From G963668345 sp965206025 (GTDB lineage: Bacteria; Acidobacteriota; Terriglobia; Bryobacterales; UBA6623), in NCBI GenBank assembly GCA_965206025.1, contig CBDBIU010000004.1, positions 806,001 to 870,000 on the forward strand: 64,000 nt of DNA. The letters run 5' to 3'. The notes beneath the pieces are model-generated. The model worked only from the letters and a program-made list of their open reading frames with translations. It had not been told where the DNA came from and searched no databases. The position numbers and the translations under genes are program-made. Below are positions 54,047-62,707 of this stretch, in pieces; positions within the stretch are counted from its first letter, which is position 1, and every line of letters starts with the position of its first letter.

Positions 54047-54287
54047 GTCAGCGGGGTCGGCTTGTCTTGGCCACTTCCCGTTCCAAAATATGGTTTTGGC
54101 GCGCCGTGTGGACCGGGAGGTCCGCGCCACCCGTGCTGCGCTGGATTGTTCTTGTCATGGGATGCAGGGAACCCAGGGGCGCTTTTCCCATGGAACTATC
54201 GTTAAGGTAATTATCCCCTCTAGACAAGTAGATCAGGTGGGCTGGGGTTGGCGTGACAGGTCGGAGTCAAAGCATCAAAGGAGGGGG

Positions 54288-54446
54288 TCACAGCGGTTTG
54301 GGCTTTTTTTCAAGCCTGTAAAGTTTACCGTCCTTAAAGATCCGTTTAGGGTCGGCTTTCCCACTCGCACCGATCGTTCCATCTGGCCGCACGAAACGAT
54401 GTGCGCGCGCCAGTTCTTCCCCGTTTTTAGTACGATACGACACCAT
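54288..54446 (-). CDS. Small conserved hypothetical protein, 52 residues
   Basis: Encodes MVSYRTKNGEELARAHRFV followed by RPDGTIGASGKADPKRIFKDG and KLYRLEKKPKPL. The PDGTIGASGKxDPKR segment is typical of a widespread type of small hypothetical protein, so I consider it real despite its size. No signal peptide or membrane segment is present. The open frame extends 22 codons upstream without a start. No function can be given. It lies in the decayed stretch next to the disrupted symporter. Confidence 0.5.
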   Translation of the reverse strand: MVSYRTKNGEELARAHRFVRPDGTIGASGKADPKRIFKDGKLYRLEKKPKPL

Positions 54447-54608
54447 TTCGGTTTTGCTTCCAGGCGGTAGACCGATCTCTGGACTCGGCCTACCACTGTG
54501 TGTGACAACTTCCTCTAGTTCTCAGCCCGTTCTACGAAACCTTCCTCATTGAACATCCGTCGCAGTTCTGCTACTGTTACCCGTATAATTGGAACAGGAG
54601 AGACTGAC

Positions 54609-54956
54609 ATGATCTCCGATCGAGAAATCCGCGAACAGCTTCTAGAGTATCTGTTGAAGAACATCAACCTTGATGAGTTCGAGGATTGGCTCGTCCAGAA
54701 CACCTGGAACGTTCACAAGTGGGGGTCCAAAGAAACCCAAGACCTTGCATTCTCGATTGAAGCTAAGCTTGCTGAGCATTCAGGGGACCACATCAACGAA
54801 GATGTTCTCCGGAAGAATCTGCTTCCGTTGGTGCAACAGTATGTCTCTTACATTGGTGATCCGCAGCCATCGACTTCATCATCAAGCGAGATCACTTTCC
54901 AGCAGACGGTGATTGGGCAACCCTTTGGTGCAGGACTCTCAAAGGTATCCGCGTGA
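54609..54956 (+). CDS. Small hypothetical protein, 115 residues
   Basis: Starts MISDREIREQLLEYLLKNINLDEFEDWLVQNTW, then an acidic helical region up to about residue 80 and a Ser/Thr-rich tail. This REIREQL..YL..xINLDEFEDWLV layout occurs in small uncharacterised proteins often found in accessory regions near other short ORFs. AGGAGA is about 8 bases before this ATG, which is preferred over an earlier in-frame ATG at 54549. Codon use is AT-richer than in the flanking metabolic genes. Its last 65 bp overlap the convergent gene at 54892. Confidence 0.55.
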   Translation: MISDREIREQLLEYLLKNINLDEFEDWLVQNTWNVHKWGSKETQDLAFSIEAKLAEHSGDHINEDVLRKNLLPLVQQYVSYIGDPQPSTSSSSEITFQQTVIGQPFGAGLSKVSA

Positions 54957-55335
54957 CGGGCTTTTCCTCGAAGATTACATCGAACCAATAAAGCCCCTCT
55001 TCATCAAGTACCAAGGTCATCGGTGCCACGATAGCGACACCCCGATCTTGACTCTCGAACAGCACAGGAAATTCTTGATCAAACAAGAGTCTTCCAGAAG
55101 GTTTTAGCGGTCGGATCTTGATGTAATGCTTCCCGGAAGTGTCACCTGCTTTGAACATCACTACTAAGGTCGTTTGAACCGGAGATGGCGGCTTACCCGG
55201 CTCTGGTTCTGGAACTGAAAATCAGTCAACGACGCGGATGAAGCTCATAACGCCGTCTTTTTCGTGTAGGACTTTTTCGCACAGAAGGGCCGCCGCAAGA
55301 TGCGGCCCCGACCCAGCAGATTGCTCTTCTGACAT
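54892..55335 (-). pseudogene. DUF6941-like gene with an in-frame UGA
   Basis: From ATG at 55335 one frame reads MSEEQSAGSG, HLAAALLCEKVL, then SFIRVVD, a TGA at 55224-55222, then FSVPEPEPGKPP and on to DEEGLYWFDVIFEEKPVTRIPLRVL at the C-terminus. The same frame continues over 147 codons apart from the single TGA. In proteins of this type the sequence is RVVDRF, so the TGA is one C-to-T change from CGA (Arg). It is therefore probably a recent nonsense mutation. The second part alone starts at a Met near 55161. Function of the family is not known to me. Confidence 0.7.
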
Positions 55336-55564
55336 CAAATGCCCCCTCGACGGATTGGATACACTTTCCTTAAACTGGGCACACTTCCAGTGCCCAACTT
55401 TTCGCTTGACTCTGTCAAGAAAGCCGGTCGATAAGTTGTTCAGGCTCTCCTCGACCGGGAGCCATCACACGATGATGTGTCCCTAGAGGCCAAGGCTACC
55501 ATCCATTGTATGGTAGTTCCGGCAAGGCAGCAAGAAATTAGGATGGCTTCTCCAGGGGCTATCG

Positions 55565-56671
55565 TTAATGCAGGGTCTCCTCGCGGACGGTGATTGCTCG
55601 AATATAGTCGTTGTCCAATTCGTAGCCGAAGCCCGCCTGGTCGGGAACCTGGATCGTGCCCTGGGACGTCACCTCGACAGCAGGTTCAACTACGTCGCGC
55701 TTCCAGTATCGTTTGCTGGCGGAAACATCCCCGGGAAGTCGGAAGTTGTCGAGCGTGGAGAGGGCAATGTTGTTGGCGCGGCCGACGCCGGCTTCGAGCA
55801 TCCCGCCGCACCAGACAGGAATGCGGTGCGAGCGGGCAACATTGTGAATCAGCAGGGCTTCGGAGAACCCCCCGACGCGGCCCAGCTTGATGTTGATGAT
55901 GCGGCACGCTCCAAGCTCGATCGCTTGTTCGGCGTGACGGGCGTTGCGGATCGACTCGTCGAGGCAGACTGGCGTCTCGAGCTGGGCCTGGAGCGTCGCG
56001 TGGTCGATGATGTCGTCGTGCGCCAGCGGTTGCTCGATCATCATCAACGAGAATTCGTCCAGCCGCTTGAGGTGCTCGACGTCTTCGAGCGTGTAGGCTG
56101 AGTTCGCATCCGCCATCAGTTGGATATCCGGGAACCGCTCGCGCACCTGCCGAACCACATCCACATCCCAGCCGGGCTTAATCTTGATCTTGATCCTCTG
56201 GTAGCCGGCGGCGGTTTCGCGCTCGATCAGCCCGAGCAGCTCATCGACCGAGTCCTGAATGCCGATCGACACCCCGCAGGGGATTTCGGTTCGACTGCCC
56301 CCGATATGCCGCCACAAAGGAACCCCGAGCAAGCGCGCCTCGAGATCCCACGCGGCTGTTTCCAGGCCGGCACAAGCCATCTGGTGGCCCCGGATGGGAG
56401 GCATCCGCGCGGCGAGCTCGGCGGCCGAGCCGACTTCCTGACGCAGGACCCGAGGGACCACAAAGTCGCGCAGAACGAGCCAAGCGGCATCGACCCATTC
56501 CTCGTTGTAGAAGGGACCTTCTCCCGCGGTGACCTCGCCCCAGCCCGTGGCCCCATCGCTTTCAACTTCGACCAGCAGGATGCGGCGCTCGGTCGTCCGC
56601 CCGAAGCTGGTCTCAAAAAAATGGACCAGCGGCATCCGGATTTCGCGTAGAGTGACGCGGTCGAGAATCAT
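55565..56671 (-). CDS. menC: Enolase-superfamily o-succinylbenzoate synthase / N-succinylamino acid racemase
   Basis: A 368-residue enzyme of the muconate-lactonising subgroup of the enolase superfamily. The N-terminal capping domain is followed by a barrel with the two catalytic Lys in RIKIKIKPGWD (about 158-168) and NIKLGRVGG (about 262-270). The metal ligands are in LMADANSAYT, MMIEQPLAHDD and VCLDESIRN. This class includes both OSB synthase of menaquinone synthesis and N-succinylamino acid racemase, often one bifunctional protein. A GNAT acetyl/succinyltransferase gene lies upstream on the same strand, as in NSAR operons, which suggests amino-acid racemisation. No other men genes are near. 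The symbol is by class. Confidence 0.85.
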   Translation of the reverse strand: MILDRVTLREIRMPLVHFFETSFGRTTERRILLVEVESDGATGWGEVTAGEGPFYNEEWVDAAWLVLRDFVVPRVLRQEVGSAAELAARMPPIRGHQMACAGLETAAWDLEARLLGVPLWRHIGGSRTEIPCGVSIGIQDSVDELLGLIERETAAGYQRIKIKIKPGWDVDVVRQVRERFPDIQLMADANSAYTLEDVEHLKRLDEFSLMMIEQPLAHDDIIDHATLQAQLETPVCLDESIRNARHAEQAIELGACRIINIKLGRVGGFSEALLIHNVARSHRIPVWCGGMLEAGVGRANNIALSTLDNFRLPGDVSASKRYWKRDVVEPAVEVTSQGTIQVPDQAGFGYELDNDYIRAITVREETLH

Positions 56672-56787
56672 GGCCTCACAATAGTCGGCACGGATTGCCG
56701 AGTGACAAAGAGCGGCCCGGAGTAACGTTTACAAGGCAAAGGATGTCTGGGCGCGGCAGATCGCCCAAGCCACCTTCGGCGGCCTAG

Positions 56788-56925
56788 GACGAGCGGGATC
56801 GCTTGTCGCCACTTTGCGTGGATCAAAAGCCGGGCTTTCAAGCCCGACATTCTTGAATCTATGGTCAACTCGTTTCCACGACAGTCCACCAGGACAAGCG
56901 GGATCGCTTGTCCCCGCGGCACCGT
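56788..56925. repeat. Two copies of a small palindrome
   Basis: ACGAGCGGGATCGCTTGTCGCC (56788) and GGACAAGCGGGATCGCTTGTCC (about 56893-56914) are near-identical. The second is a nine-pair hairpin around GGAT. A related GGACAAACACGAGTGTTTGTC occurs near 12767. They lie in the 262-bp gap between menC and the GNAT gene. Confidence 0.65.
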
Positions 56926-56933
56926 TCACGTCG

Positions 56934-57686
56934 TCAAACAGCCTCCGAGCTTCGCCCCAGCTCAAACACCCCTCCGTCTCCGGTGACCCGGTAGCCGACT
57001 ACGACCAGACCCGCGGCAAAGCTTTGCTGGAACTCCTCACGAACGCGCAACTGAATAGACCGAGCCGCCTCGATGTCGCTGTGGCGCAACTGTTCGATTT
57101 CCGCTGGAACCTCGATCGTTGTCTCCACTTGTTTATCTCGATCGTCGCCCTTTTTTTCGGCGAGGGTCGCCGCGACCTGGGAACTATTCACGTACCACTC
57201 GGCAACCAGCCGATCAGTCGGCAGAGCACCTTGTAGTGGACTGGAAGTCAGCCCGTAAAAATTGGGCAGAAAGCGTTCGACTTGCACACCGAGACGCACG
57301 ACGTTGAAATAAGCGTTGCGAATCTCGAGCGGATCGAAGGTCCAGGCGATCAGATCAATGCCCCGCTCGATGGCCTGCTTCCGCTGATGAAGTTTCAAGC
57401 GCTTGCCAACGCCGCGATTTTGATGGGAAGCAAGCACGCCGGTCATGTGGCTGTGCCAGTAGGACGTCCCGTCAGGATGGATGCCCCCGAAGGCCAAGCT
57501 GAAACCGATCATAGTATCGCCGTCGAAAGCCCCGGCCACCAGGCCCCCCGATTCCGTGGCCACGACCATCAGCCGCCAGGGAACCAGCTCGACGTCGGCG
57601 AAGCCCCAGACTCGCTTCTCGACATCCAGGGCTTCACGGAACTCCGCTTCGGTCTCGAGCCTACGGATGGCGAGGTTAGTCCGCAT
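56934..57686 (-). CDS. GNAT-family acyltransferase (NSAR partner)
   Basis: A 250-residue protein of the COG3375-type GNAT family. The acyl-CoA-binding region HMTGVLASHQNRGVGKRLKLHQRK (about 81-104) has the Q/R-x-x-G-x-G/A pattern. The segment LIAWTFDPLEIRNAYFNVVRLGV is characteristic of this subgroup. In Geobacillus a GNAT succinyltransferase, NSAR and a desuccinylase convert D- to L-amino acids. The pairing here with the menC/NSAR gene 262 bp downstream fits that pathway, but a desuccinylase is not in the window. The start codon overlaps GTTAGTCCGCATTTCTCAC, which resembles one arm of the dispersed repeat. Confidence 0.8.
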   Translation of the reverse strand: MRTNLAIRRLETEAEFREALDVEKRVWGFADVELVPWRLMVVATESGGLVAGAFDGDTMIGFSLAFGGIHPDGTSYWHSHMTGVLASHQNRGVGKRLKLHQRKQAIERGIDLIAWTFDPLEIRNAYFNVVRLGVQVERFLPNFYGLTSSPLQGALPTDRLVAEWYVNSSQVAATLAEKKGDDRDKQVETTIEVPAEIEQLRHSDIEAARSIQLRVREEFQQSFAAGLVVVGYRVTGDGGVFELGRSSEAV

Positions 57687-58244
57687 TTCTCACTCATACC
57701 GACGGTAGCGGGTCCCCATCTCTTTAGTGTCGCCCTCTCCACCAAAACATTCCACTACTCTCGCGTTTTTTCTGAGTGACAGCCTCCCTTGGCGGACACG
57801 GGCGTTGGCCATTTCGCCAGGAAGCGAATTCGGCCGGCCCCGACCCGAGCCTGCCGCGGGTTCGCCTGCGTGGAGCTCAATGAATCTCGATCCCGGGAAG
57901 CCGCCGAGACGAGAAGCTTGCCCAGGCCTATTGCGATAATGTTCTCGAGGCCGTCGATTCGACTTGCGAATGGTTTAACCGGTGAAACGGCCCGACACCC
58001 TGATTCGGTTCGTTCCAGCAGCCTTGGGCCGGGGATTCACCTGTTTCGCAACCAGCCGTAAAACGGCTGACCCACTGACTCTCACAAATTATGGTGATAC
58101 CGCCCGTGTTCAGACCGTAGGGGCGCGGCATGCCGCGGTGTTCCAAAATCACTGTATCTTGCGAGCCTCAACAAGGACCCCGACGAAGCCGCGTGAAAGC
58201 CGCTAGCTTCGACAGCGTTCAGCCCAGGCTCATCAGGAGCAGCC
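57687..58244. other. Gene-free stretch before the acetoacetyl-CoA synthetase gene
   Basis: No convincing frame. It holds a GTAGGGGCGCGGCATGCCGC palindrome-type unit (58120-58139) like those at 41607 and 26124. The AT-poor to AT-rich transitions and the ACAAATTATGGTGAT segment near 58083 could include the promoter of the next gene, but no paired -35/-10 boxes stand out. Confidence 0.4.
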
Positions 58245-60200
58245 ATGGCGAAACCTCTCTGGAAGCCTTTACCCAAACAGATTGAACGCTCGAATCTGAA
58301 AGCGTTCATCGGGTTCGTAGAGCAACGCTACAGCCTCCCGCCGTTGTCGAGTTTCGATGACCTCTACCGCTGGTCGACTGGCCACGTCGAGGATTTCTGG
58401 CTCGCCGTGTGGCGGTTCTGTGGGATGCAAGCGGTCCGCGACCCGGAAACCGTTGTCGCGGACCTCGAAAAAATGCCCGGCGCTCGGTGGTTCCCTGGCG
58501 TCCGTCTGAACTTCGCGGAAAACCTTCTTCGCTACCGAGATGATCGAGAAGCACTCGTCTTCTGGAACGAAAACGGCCGGCAGCGAGCTCTGACGTTCGC
58601 CGAACTCCACGACGAAGTCGCTCGGTTGGCGGCCGCGCTACGCGCCGCCGGCGTGACGAAAGGCGATCGAGTCGCCGGCTACTTGCCGAACATGCCTGAA
58701 ACGGTGATAGCGATGCTGGCGGCCACCAGCCTAGGCGCCGTTTGGTCTTCCTGCTCGCCGGATTTCGGCCTCAAAGGGGTCCTCGATCGCTTCGGGCAAA
58801 TCGAGCCCAAGGTCCTTTTCGCGAGCGACGGCTACTTTTTCAAACAGCGACCCTTCGACTTGCTGGAGAAGATCAAAAGCATCGGCGAGAGCATTCCGTC
58901 GATCGAGCGAATCGTCGTCGTTCCCTATACACACGAGGATCCGCCCCTCGGAGGTCTGCCGAACGCCGTCGCGTACTCGAACTTTCGGGATTCCCACAGC
59001 AGCGGCAAGATTCCCTTCGAGCGACTGCCGTTCGATCATCCAGCGTACATCATGTACTCGTCGGGGACGACCGGCCCTCCCAAGTGCATCGTCCATGGAG
59101 CCGGGGGAACTCTGATCCAGCACTTGAAGGAGCTCGTGCTCCACACCGACCTGAAACGTGAAGATAGGATCTTTTACTTCACGACCTGTGGCTGGATGAT
59201 GTGGAACTGGCTTGTCGGCAGTCTGGCCGTGGGAGCAACGATTCTTCTTTACGACGGATCGCCCTTTCACCCTGAAGCGAGTCGGCTGTTCGATATGGCC
59301 GAGCAAGAGCGGCTGACCGTATTCGGGACAAGCGCCAAATACATTGCGGCGGTTGAGAAAGCCGGCCTCGAACCGGCCCGGACTCACGATCTCACGCATC
59401 TGCGGGCCATGCTTTCCACCGGCTCGCCCCTGGCGCCGGAGAGCTTTGATTTCGTCTACCGCAAGATCAAGAAGGATCTTTGCCTGTCGTCGATATCAGG
59501 CGGCACGGATATCATTTCCTGCTTTGCCCTCGGCAATCCGATCGGCCCGGTCTACCGCGGAGAGTTGCAGACCCGAGGCCTGGGCATGAAGGTCGAGATC
59601 TTCAACAACCAAGGCAACTCCGTTCGAGGGGAGAAGGGCGAGCTGGTTTGCACGGCGCCGTTCCCTTCCATGCCGGTGGGTTTTTGGAACGATCCGGACG
59701 GCAAAAAGTACCGCGCCGCCTACTTTGAAACCTTTCCCGGCGTCTGGCGCCACGGAGACTATTGCGAGCTGACCGAAAACAACGGCATCATCATCTGGGG
59801 CCGATCCGACGCCGTACTGAATCCCGGCGGCGTTCGCATCGGCACCGCCGAGATCTACCGGGCCGTCGAGCAGCTCCCGGAAATACTGGAAGCACTCGCC
59901 GTCGGGCAGGACTGGAACGACGACGTGCGGGTCGTCTTGTTCGTCATCCTGAAGCCCGGAGCAAGCCTCGACGAAGCGCTGACGAAGGCTATCAACCAGC
60001 AGATCCGAACCGGCGCCAGCCCGCGACACGTGCCCGCCAAGCTCATCCAGGTCTCCGACATCCCTCGAACGCTCAACGGTAAGATCGCCGAGCTGGCCGT
60101 CCGCGACACGATCCACGGCCGCGCGGTCAAAAACCGCGATGCGCTGGCCAACCCGAAAGCGTTGGAGCTGTTCGAAGATTTGACGGAGTTACAAGTCTGA
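58245..60200 (+). CDS. Acetoacetyl-CoA synthetase
   Basis: A 651-residue adenylate-forming enzyme (ANL superfamily) that activates acetoacetate to acetoacetyl-CoA. The N-terminal acetyl-CoA-synthetase-like region is normal for AacS. The AMP-binding P-loop YSSGTTGPPKCIVHG is near 271-285, the ICGGT-like segment is SSISGGTDIISCF, the later GDYCELTENNGIIIWGRSDAVLNPGGVRIG follows, and the catalytic Lys is in RTLNGKIAEL near the end. It is a single gene; the family supports ketone-body or polyhydroxybutyrate turnover. GAGCAG-rich sequence before the ATG gives only a weak ribosome-binding site. Confidence 0.93.
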   Translation: MAKPLWKPLPKQIERSNLKAFIGFVEQRYSLPPLSSFDDLYRWSTGHVEDFWLAVWRFCGMQAVRDPETVVADLEKMPGARWFPGVRLNFAENLLRYRDDREALVFWNENGRQRALTFAELHDEVARLAAALRAAGVTKGDRVAGYLPNMPETVIAMLAATSLGAVWSSCSPDFGLKGVLDRFGQIEPKVLFASDGYFFKQRPFDLLEKIKSIGESIPSIERIVVVPYTHEDPPLGGLPNAVAYSNFRDSHSSGKIPFERLPFDHPAYIMYSSGTTGPPKCIVHGAGGTLIQHLKELVLHTDLKREDRIFYFTTCGWMMWNWLVGSLAVGATILLYDGSPFHPEASRLFDMAEQERLTVFGTSAKYIAAVEKAGLEPARTHDLTHLRAMLSTGSPLAPESFDFVYRKIKKDLCLSSISGGTDIISCFALGNPIGPVYRGELQTRGLGMKVEIFNNQGNSVRGEKGELVCTAPFPSMPVGFWNDPDGKKYRAAYFETFPGVWRHGDYCELTENNGIIIWGRSDAVLNPGGVRIGTAEIYRAVEQLPEILEALAVGQDWNDDVRVVLFVILKPGASLDEALTKAINQQIRTGASPRHVPAKLIQVSDIPRTLNGKIAELAVRDTIHGRAVKNRDALANPKALELFEDLTELQV

Positions 60201-60237
60201 ACGGTCATCGTGAAGCGGCCGATCTACCAAAAGGCCT

Positions 60238-60271
60238 TTAGCTCGCTTTTCTCGGTGCGCGGCGAGGTGGG
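60238..60271 (+). repeat. Dispersed TAGCCCGC repeat, degenerate arm
   Basis: TTAGCTCGCTTTTCTCGGTG followed by CGCGGCGAGGTGGGG is a degenerate single arm of the dispersed family. It lies in the 277-bp gap after the acetoacetyl-CoA synthetase gene. The remaining gap contains no gene that I can support. Confidence 0.55.
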
Positions 60272-60477
60272 GCTTGAGTGGCGGGTGATTCCCGTTGTCC
60301 AACGTGGTAGATACACCTATTGCTTGTTCCCGAGTGCGTCGCTTACCGTAGGGATGGGAGTCTCAAAACAACTCCGGGGCAGATGTTGACGACTCGACGG
60401 AATCGAGGCCTTGGAAGCGATTGGTGTTGGTAATATCCTCTCGTCCTCCCCGCGCTCTGGCGTCTCTGTAGGTACGA

Positions 60478-61812
60478 ATGGCGTTAAAGTCCCACTTCTA
60501 TAACCTTTTGTCGTCTTACATCGGGGTATTCGTAAGGCCTGGGGACCGAATGATCTGCGTGGACCCGGAAGAGGAGACCCTGAGAAGCACCCCGCGTGAC
60601 GCTGAGATCCGAGCGCTCCGCCTTTCCTCCGACCTGGGTTCGGCGATTGACTCGATAGCCCCATTTGCGAACGTAGAGAGTGCTGCGGAGTGGCGCCCTG
60701 ACTACATTCTAGTGGACGGTCACGTCCACTTCGTGCGGGATATCCAAGCCCTATTGTGCGAAGTCCAGCGGGTTTGCTCAAAGCACACGCGGCTGATTCT
60801 GGTCACTTACAGCACCCTCTGGCGTCCCTTGCTGGAATTCGCAACGCTGCTGGGGGCTCGGCGCAGGACACCCCTGGAAAACTGGCTTGCTCCCGGCGAT
60901 ATCGTGAACTTCGCAACCTTGGCGGGTCTGGAAATAGTCCAAAGTGAACCGAAGATTCTGTTGCCGGTCTATGTACCGCTTCTCAGCAGGCTGGTGAATC
61001 GTTGGATTGCTCCTCTTCCTTTTTGGCGCATGTTTTGCCTGGTGAATATCACCATTCTGAGAGCTCGCCCCCAAGAGCGCCTGTCCCCGCCCCCCTCGGT
61101 GTCAATTGTGGTGCCTGCCCGGGATGAGGCCGGAAATATTCAACCGCTATTTGAACGAATACCTCCGATGGGGCCTCGTGACGAGATTATCCTGGTGGAG
61201 GGCCGCTCCGAGGATGATACCTGGAGAGAAATACAAAGATGCAGTGAAATCTATCAAGACCAGTTTCGGATCAAGATCGCCCAACAGGACGGCGTGGGTA
61301 AGGCGGATGCCGTCTACAAAGGTTTTGAAATGGCCGACAATGAGATCTTGATGATCTTAGACTCGGACCTGAGCGTAGCACCCGAAGAGTTGCCAAAGTT
61401 CTACGAGGTTGTTGTGAGCGGCATGGGCGAATTCGTCAATGGAAGCCGCCTGGTCTATCCGTTGGAAGAACAGGCGATGCGGTTCCTGAATATGGCCGCA
61501 AATAAATTCTTCGCTTGGGCGTTCTCGTACGTACTGGGGCAAAGGCTGAAGGATACGCTATGTGGGACGAAAGTGCTTTTGCGGTCTGATTGGCAGCGCC
61601 TATACTCTCACAGGAACTTCTTTGGAGATTTTGACCCGTTCGGGGACTTCGATCTTCTATTCGGCGCCAGCCGGCTGGGAATGAAAATTGTGGAGGTGCC
61701 GATCCGCTACCGCGCGCGAAGCTACGGTGAAACCAGCATTGACCGCTGGCGTCATGGATTGCTCCTGTTTCGAATGCTGGGGTTCTCCGCTCGCAGACTG
61801 CGGTTCGTGTGA
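60478..61812 (+). CDS. Family 2 glycosyltransferase with methyltransferase-like N-terminal part
   Basis: A 444-residue protein. Residues 200-444 are a GT2 domain, with SIVVPARDEAGNIQPLFERI (about 206-225), ILVEGRSEDDTW in the nucleotide-binding region, the DxD motif ILDSDLSV, and FINGSRLVYP-type and RYRARSYGETSIDRWRHG segments typical of polyprenyl-phosphate glycosyltransferases. Residues 1-195 look like a truncated class I methyltransferase: YIGVFVRPGDRMICVDPEEE near the start, WRPDYILVDGHVHFVRDIQALL, and LARLILVTYSTLWRPLLE. The glycine-rich SAM motif is not clear and the N-terminus seems shortened, so that half may be inactive. Codon use is somewhat AT-richer than in the metabolic genes, hinting at transfer. 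Confidence 0.8.
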   Translation: MALKSHFYNLLSSYIGVFVRPGDRMICVDPEEETLRSTPRDAEIRALRLSSDLGSAIDSIAPFANVESAAEWRPDYILVDGHVHFVRDIQALLCEVQRVCSKHTRLILVTYSTLWRPLLEFATLLGARRRTPLENWLAPGDIVNFATLAGLEIVQSEPKILLPVYVPLLSRLVNRWIAPLPFWRMFCLVNITILRARPQERLSPPPSVSIVVPARDEAGNIQPLFERIPPMGPRDEIILVEGRSEDDTWREIQRCSEIYQDQFRIKIAQQDGVGKADAVYKGFEMADNEILMILDSDLSVAPEELPKFYEVVVSGMGEFVNGSRLVYPLEEQAMRFLNMAANKFFAWAFSYVLGQRLKDTLCGTKVLLRSDWQRLYSHRNFFGDFDPFGDFDLLFGASRLGMKIVEVPIRYRARSYGETSIDRWRHGLLLFRMLGFSARRLRFV

Positions 61813-61898
61813 TGCCGGAGGACCACACAGAAATCATTTCTTGCGAAGACCAATCGAACGGACGGAACCGCCGCCGGCGCGGAAAGCGAGCCGGGAGG

Positions 61899-61930
61899 GG
61901 CTAGCCCGCACTTCTCACCGCCGTCACAGC
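61899..61930 (+). repeat. Dispersed TAGCCCGC repeat, single arm
   Basis: GCTAGCCCGCACTTCTCACC followed by GCCGTCACAGCG is one arm of the dispersed family, in the 318-bp gene-free gap after the glycosyltransferase. Confidence 0.65.
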
Positions 61931-62130
61931 GCTTTGGGCGAAAAGCCCCGTGGCCTCGGAGCGCGTTGATCGGGACCACTCGTTTCGTGGAAAAGTTTTC
62001 CGTCCACTTCCGTAGCCGGCAAACACGTGGGCTTATTCGACTAATTCGACATACCCCGCACCTGCTGGACCTTCATACTCCATCCGCACCTTGAGCGGCC
62101 TCGGCGACGATGTAGGAACCGGCATCTCGA

Positions 62131-62520
62131 TTAGCCTGATGCTCCGTGGGGCGCTAAACACGCCCCCACGGGGCTTTCTACTTGCGCGGTGTAGCTGATT
62201 CTGAAATCACCCACTGTCGCTTCCTTCGATCCCTCCTCAATCGTAGACTTCAGCAACTCTTCACAGTCATAATGGAAGTAACTGCTTCCCAGCCTTTTGC
62301 CTTCGTCACACAACACAATTCCAGGTGGGCGCCATGCCGATTCCGTTCTGTTCGGCCATACAATCGGGTGCCGGTGGAACTTTCCGAACACCTCGCCACT
62401 GCCGGCAACGTACGTCTGTTTCGGAAGGTCCGCCGCTAAACAGTCCAAGAAGCTGATTTCCTCGCCCGTCAGCCGATCCAGCAAGAGGCCCTCGGCGGCG
62501 ACCTCGCCCCAAGACAACAT
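62131..62520 (-). CDS. Possible small hypothetical protein
   Basis: A 129-residue frame. The middle (GEVFGKFHRHPIVWPNRTESAWRPPGIVLCDEGKRLGSSYFHYDCEELLKS) looks like a real uncharacterised protein. There is no clear ribosome-binding site before the ATG at 62520. The last 13 residues are encoded by a GC-rich inverted repeat (62144-62174), so the natural C-terminus was probably earlier or has been altered. It may be a fragment. Confidence 0.35.
   Translation of the reverse strand: MLSWGEVAAEGLLLDRLTGEEISFLDCLAADLPKQTYVAGSGEVFGKFHRHPIVWPNRTESAWRPPGIVLCDEGKRLGSSYFHYDCEELLKSTIEEGSKEATVGDFRISYTAQVESPVGACLAPHGASG
62144..62174 (+). terminator. Possible terminator hairpin
   Basis: CCGTGGGGCG and CGCCCCCACGGGG form a 10-pair GC-rich stem around CTAAACA, followed by CTTTCT. 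It lies 330 bp after the glycosyltransferase, so an association with that gene is uncertain. Confidence 0.35.
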
Positions 62521-62707
62521 ATGGTGCTAATTCTACGGTGCCAAGGGGCTGAAGAGAATAGCCCGAATACCTTACCGCGGATGGGTAGTTGACAGGAACC
62601 GGCTGTCTGCCGCTCGCCTAGGCCGGCTGCGAAGCAGCAAAGTGCCACCCCCGGAAAGCGCCACCCCCGGGACGGCTCGTCCAAACCTTTATGCTAAGGT
62701 GACGGTT

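Noticed and set aside
55222..55224. Selenocysteine at the in-frame UGA
   Set aside because: The expected residue at this place is Arg, not Cys. No hairpin resembling a bacterial SECIS was evident just after it, and no selenocysteine genes are in the window.
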